Shown here piece after piece: positions 5,914-6,022 of a stretch of 6,022 nt of DNA. The notes under the pieces are model-generated. The model worked only from the letters and a program-made list of their open reading frames with translations, searched no databases and was not told the origin of the DNA. How positions within the stretch are numbered: the stretch's first letter is position 1; each line of letters begins with the position of its first letter. The DNA is from Desulfobacterales bacterium (GTDB taxonomy: Bacteria; Desulfobacterota; Desulfobacteria; Desulfobacterales; Desulfosalsimonadaceae), in NCBI GenBank assembly GCA_007135795.1, contig SLIE01000064.1, forward strand, positions 1 through 6,022, in the 5' to 3' direction. The translations under genes were made by a program, and so were the position numbers.

Positions 5914-5928
5914 ATCAGCGAAGCTGAT
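5914..5928. repeat. short hairpin downstream of GGAG repeat
   Basis: ATCAGC (5914-5919) and GCTGAT (5923-5928) form a perfect 6-bp stem closed by a GAA triloop. It begins only 5 nt after the preceding hairpin unit, so the two may form one composite intergenic element after the kinase gene. Confidence 0.4.
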
Positions 5929-6022
5929 ATCCTTCGCACTCACACATCCGCCCCAGATCCATTCTACCCGATAATCCTCAACCTTCCCCCACATCCCGGT
6001 TGACGGAAACCGATGTTACAAT

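Larger units (their letters stand above)
5835..6022. other. non-coding tail after the kinase
   Basis: Between the kinase TGA and the window end I see no convincing gene. The only structured parts are the hairpins at 5884-5928. The last 90 nt are C-rich and pyrimidine-biased on the + strand, without a clear promoter or terminator. A gene could begin beyond the window. Confidence 0.5.

Noticed and set aside
5740..5994. 84-codon minus-strand open frame covering the tail
   Set aside because: It overlaps the last 95 nt of the well-supported kinase, runs through the two hairpins, and has no clear ribosome binding site or recognisable domain. It is best explained as a chance frame across repeat DNA.
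6000..6022. TTGACG followed by TACAAT at the window edge as a promoter
   Set aside because: The spacing is only 11 bp, too short for sigma-70, and nothing downstream is visible.

Overview
The window looks like a chromosomal stretch from a Gram-negative, probably anaerobic bacterium. The closest fit is a Desulfobacterota-type (deltaproteobacterial) genome. This is an inference from three things: moderate G+C, a stand-alone rubrerythrin-like diiron protein, and a soluble REC-PAS-histidine kinase, together with intergenic repeats of a kind I recall from environmental genomes. No rRNA, tRNA, CRISPR array, phage gene or transposase gene is visible.

Layout. (1) 2-1627, + strand: the C-terminal part of a P2-type cation-transporting ATPase. 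The N-terminal half, with the DKTGT phosphorylation motif, lies upstream of the window. (2) 1628-1789: a short gap with a 10-bp tandem repeat and a good ribosome binding site. (3) 1790-3448, + strand: a full-length alpha-D-glucose phosphoglucomutase of the E. coli Pgm type. (4) 3449-3592: a convergent intergenic gap filled with repeats. It holds a CACAGAGA direct repeat, then two perfect 8-bp hairpins in inverted orientation, each with GGAG at its foot and a TTCC loop (a REP/BIME-like unit). (5) 3593-4048, - strand: a small ferritin-like/rubrerythrin-like diiron protein. (6) 4049-4277: a divergent control region with nested inverted repeats and promoter-like elements. (7) 4278-5834, + strand: a cytosolic REC-PAS-HisKA-HATPase sensor kinase. 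(8) 5835-6022: a non-coding tail with another GGAG-footed hairpin and a second small hairpin.

The genes look like independent units: ion transport, sugar-phosphate metabolism, iron or oxidative-stress protection, and signalling. They do not look like one pathway. Only the ATPase and pgm share strand and order, and they are 162 nt apart. The ferritin-like gene and the kinase are divergent and could share the control region between them. I see no convincing new multi-gene system. The most unusual signals are the inverted REP-like pair, the altered ion-site residues and apparent 10-residue insertion in the ATPase, and the nested dyads upstream of the kinase.
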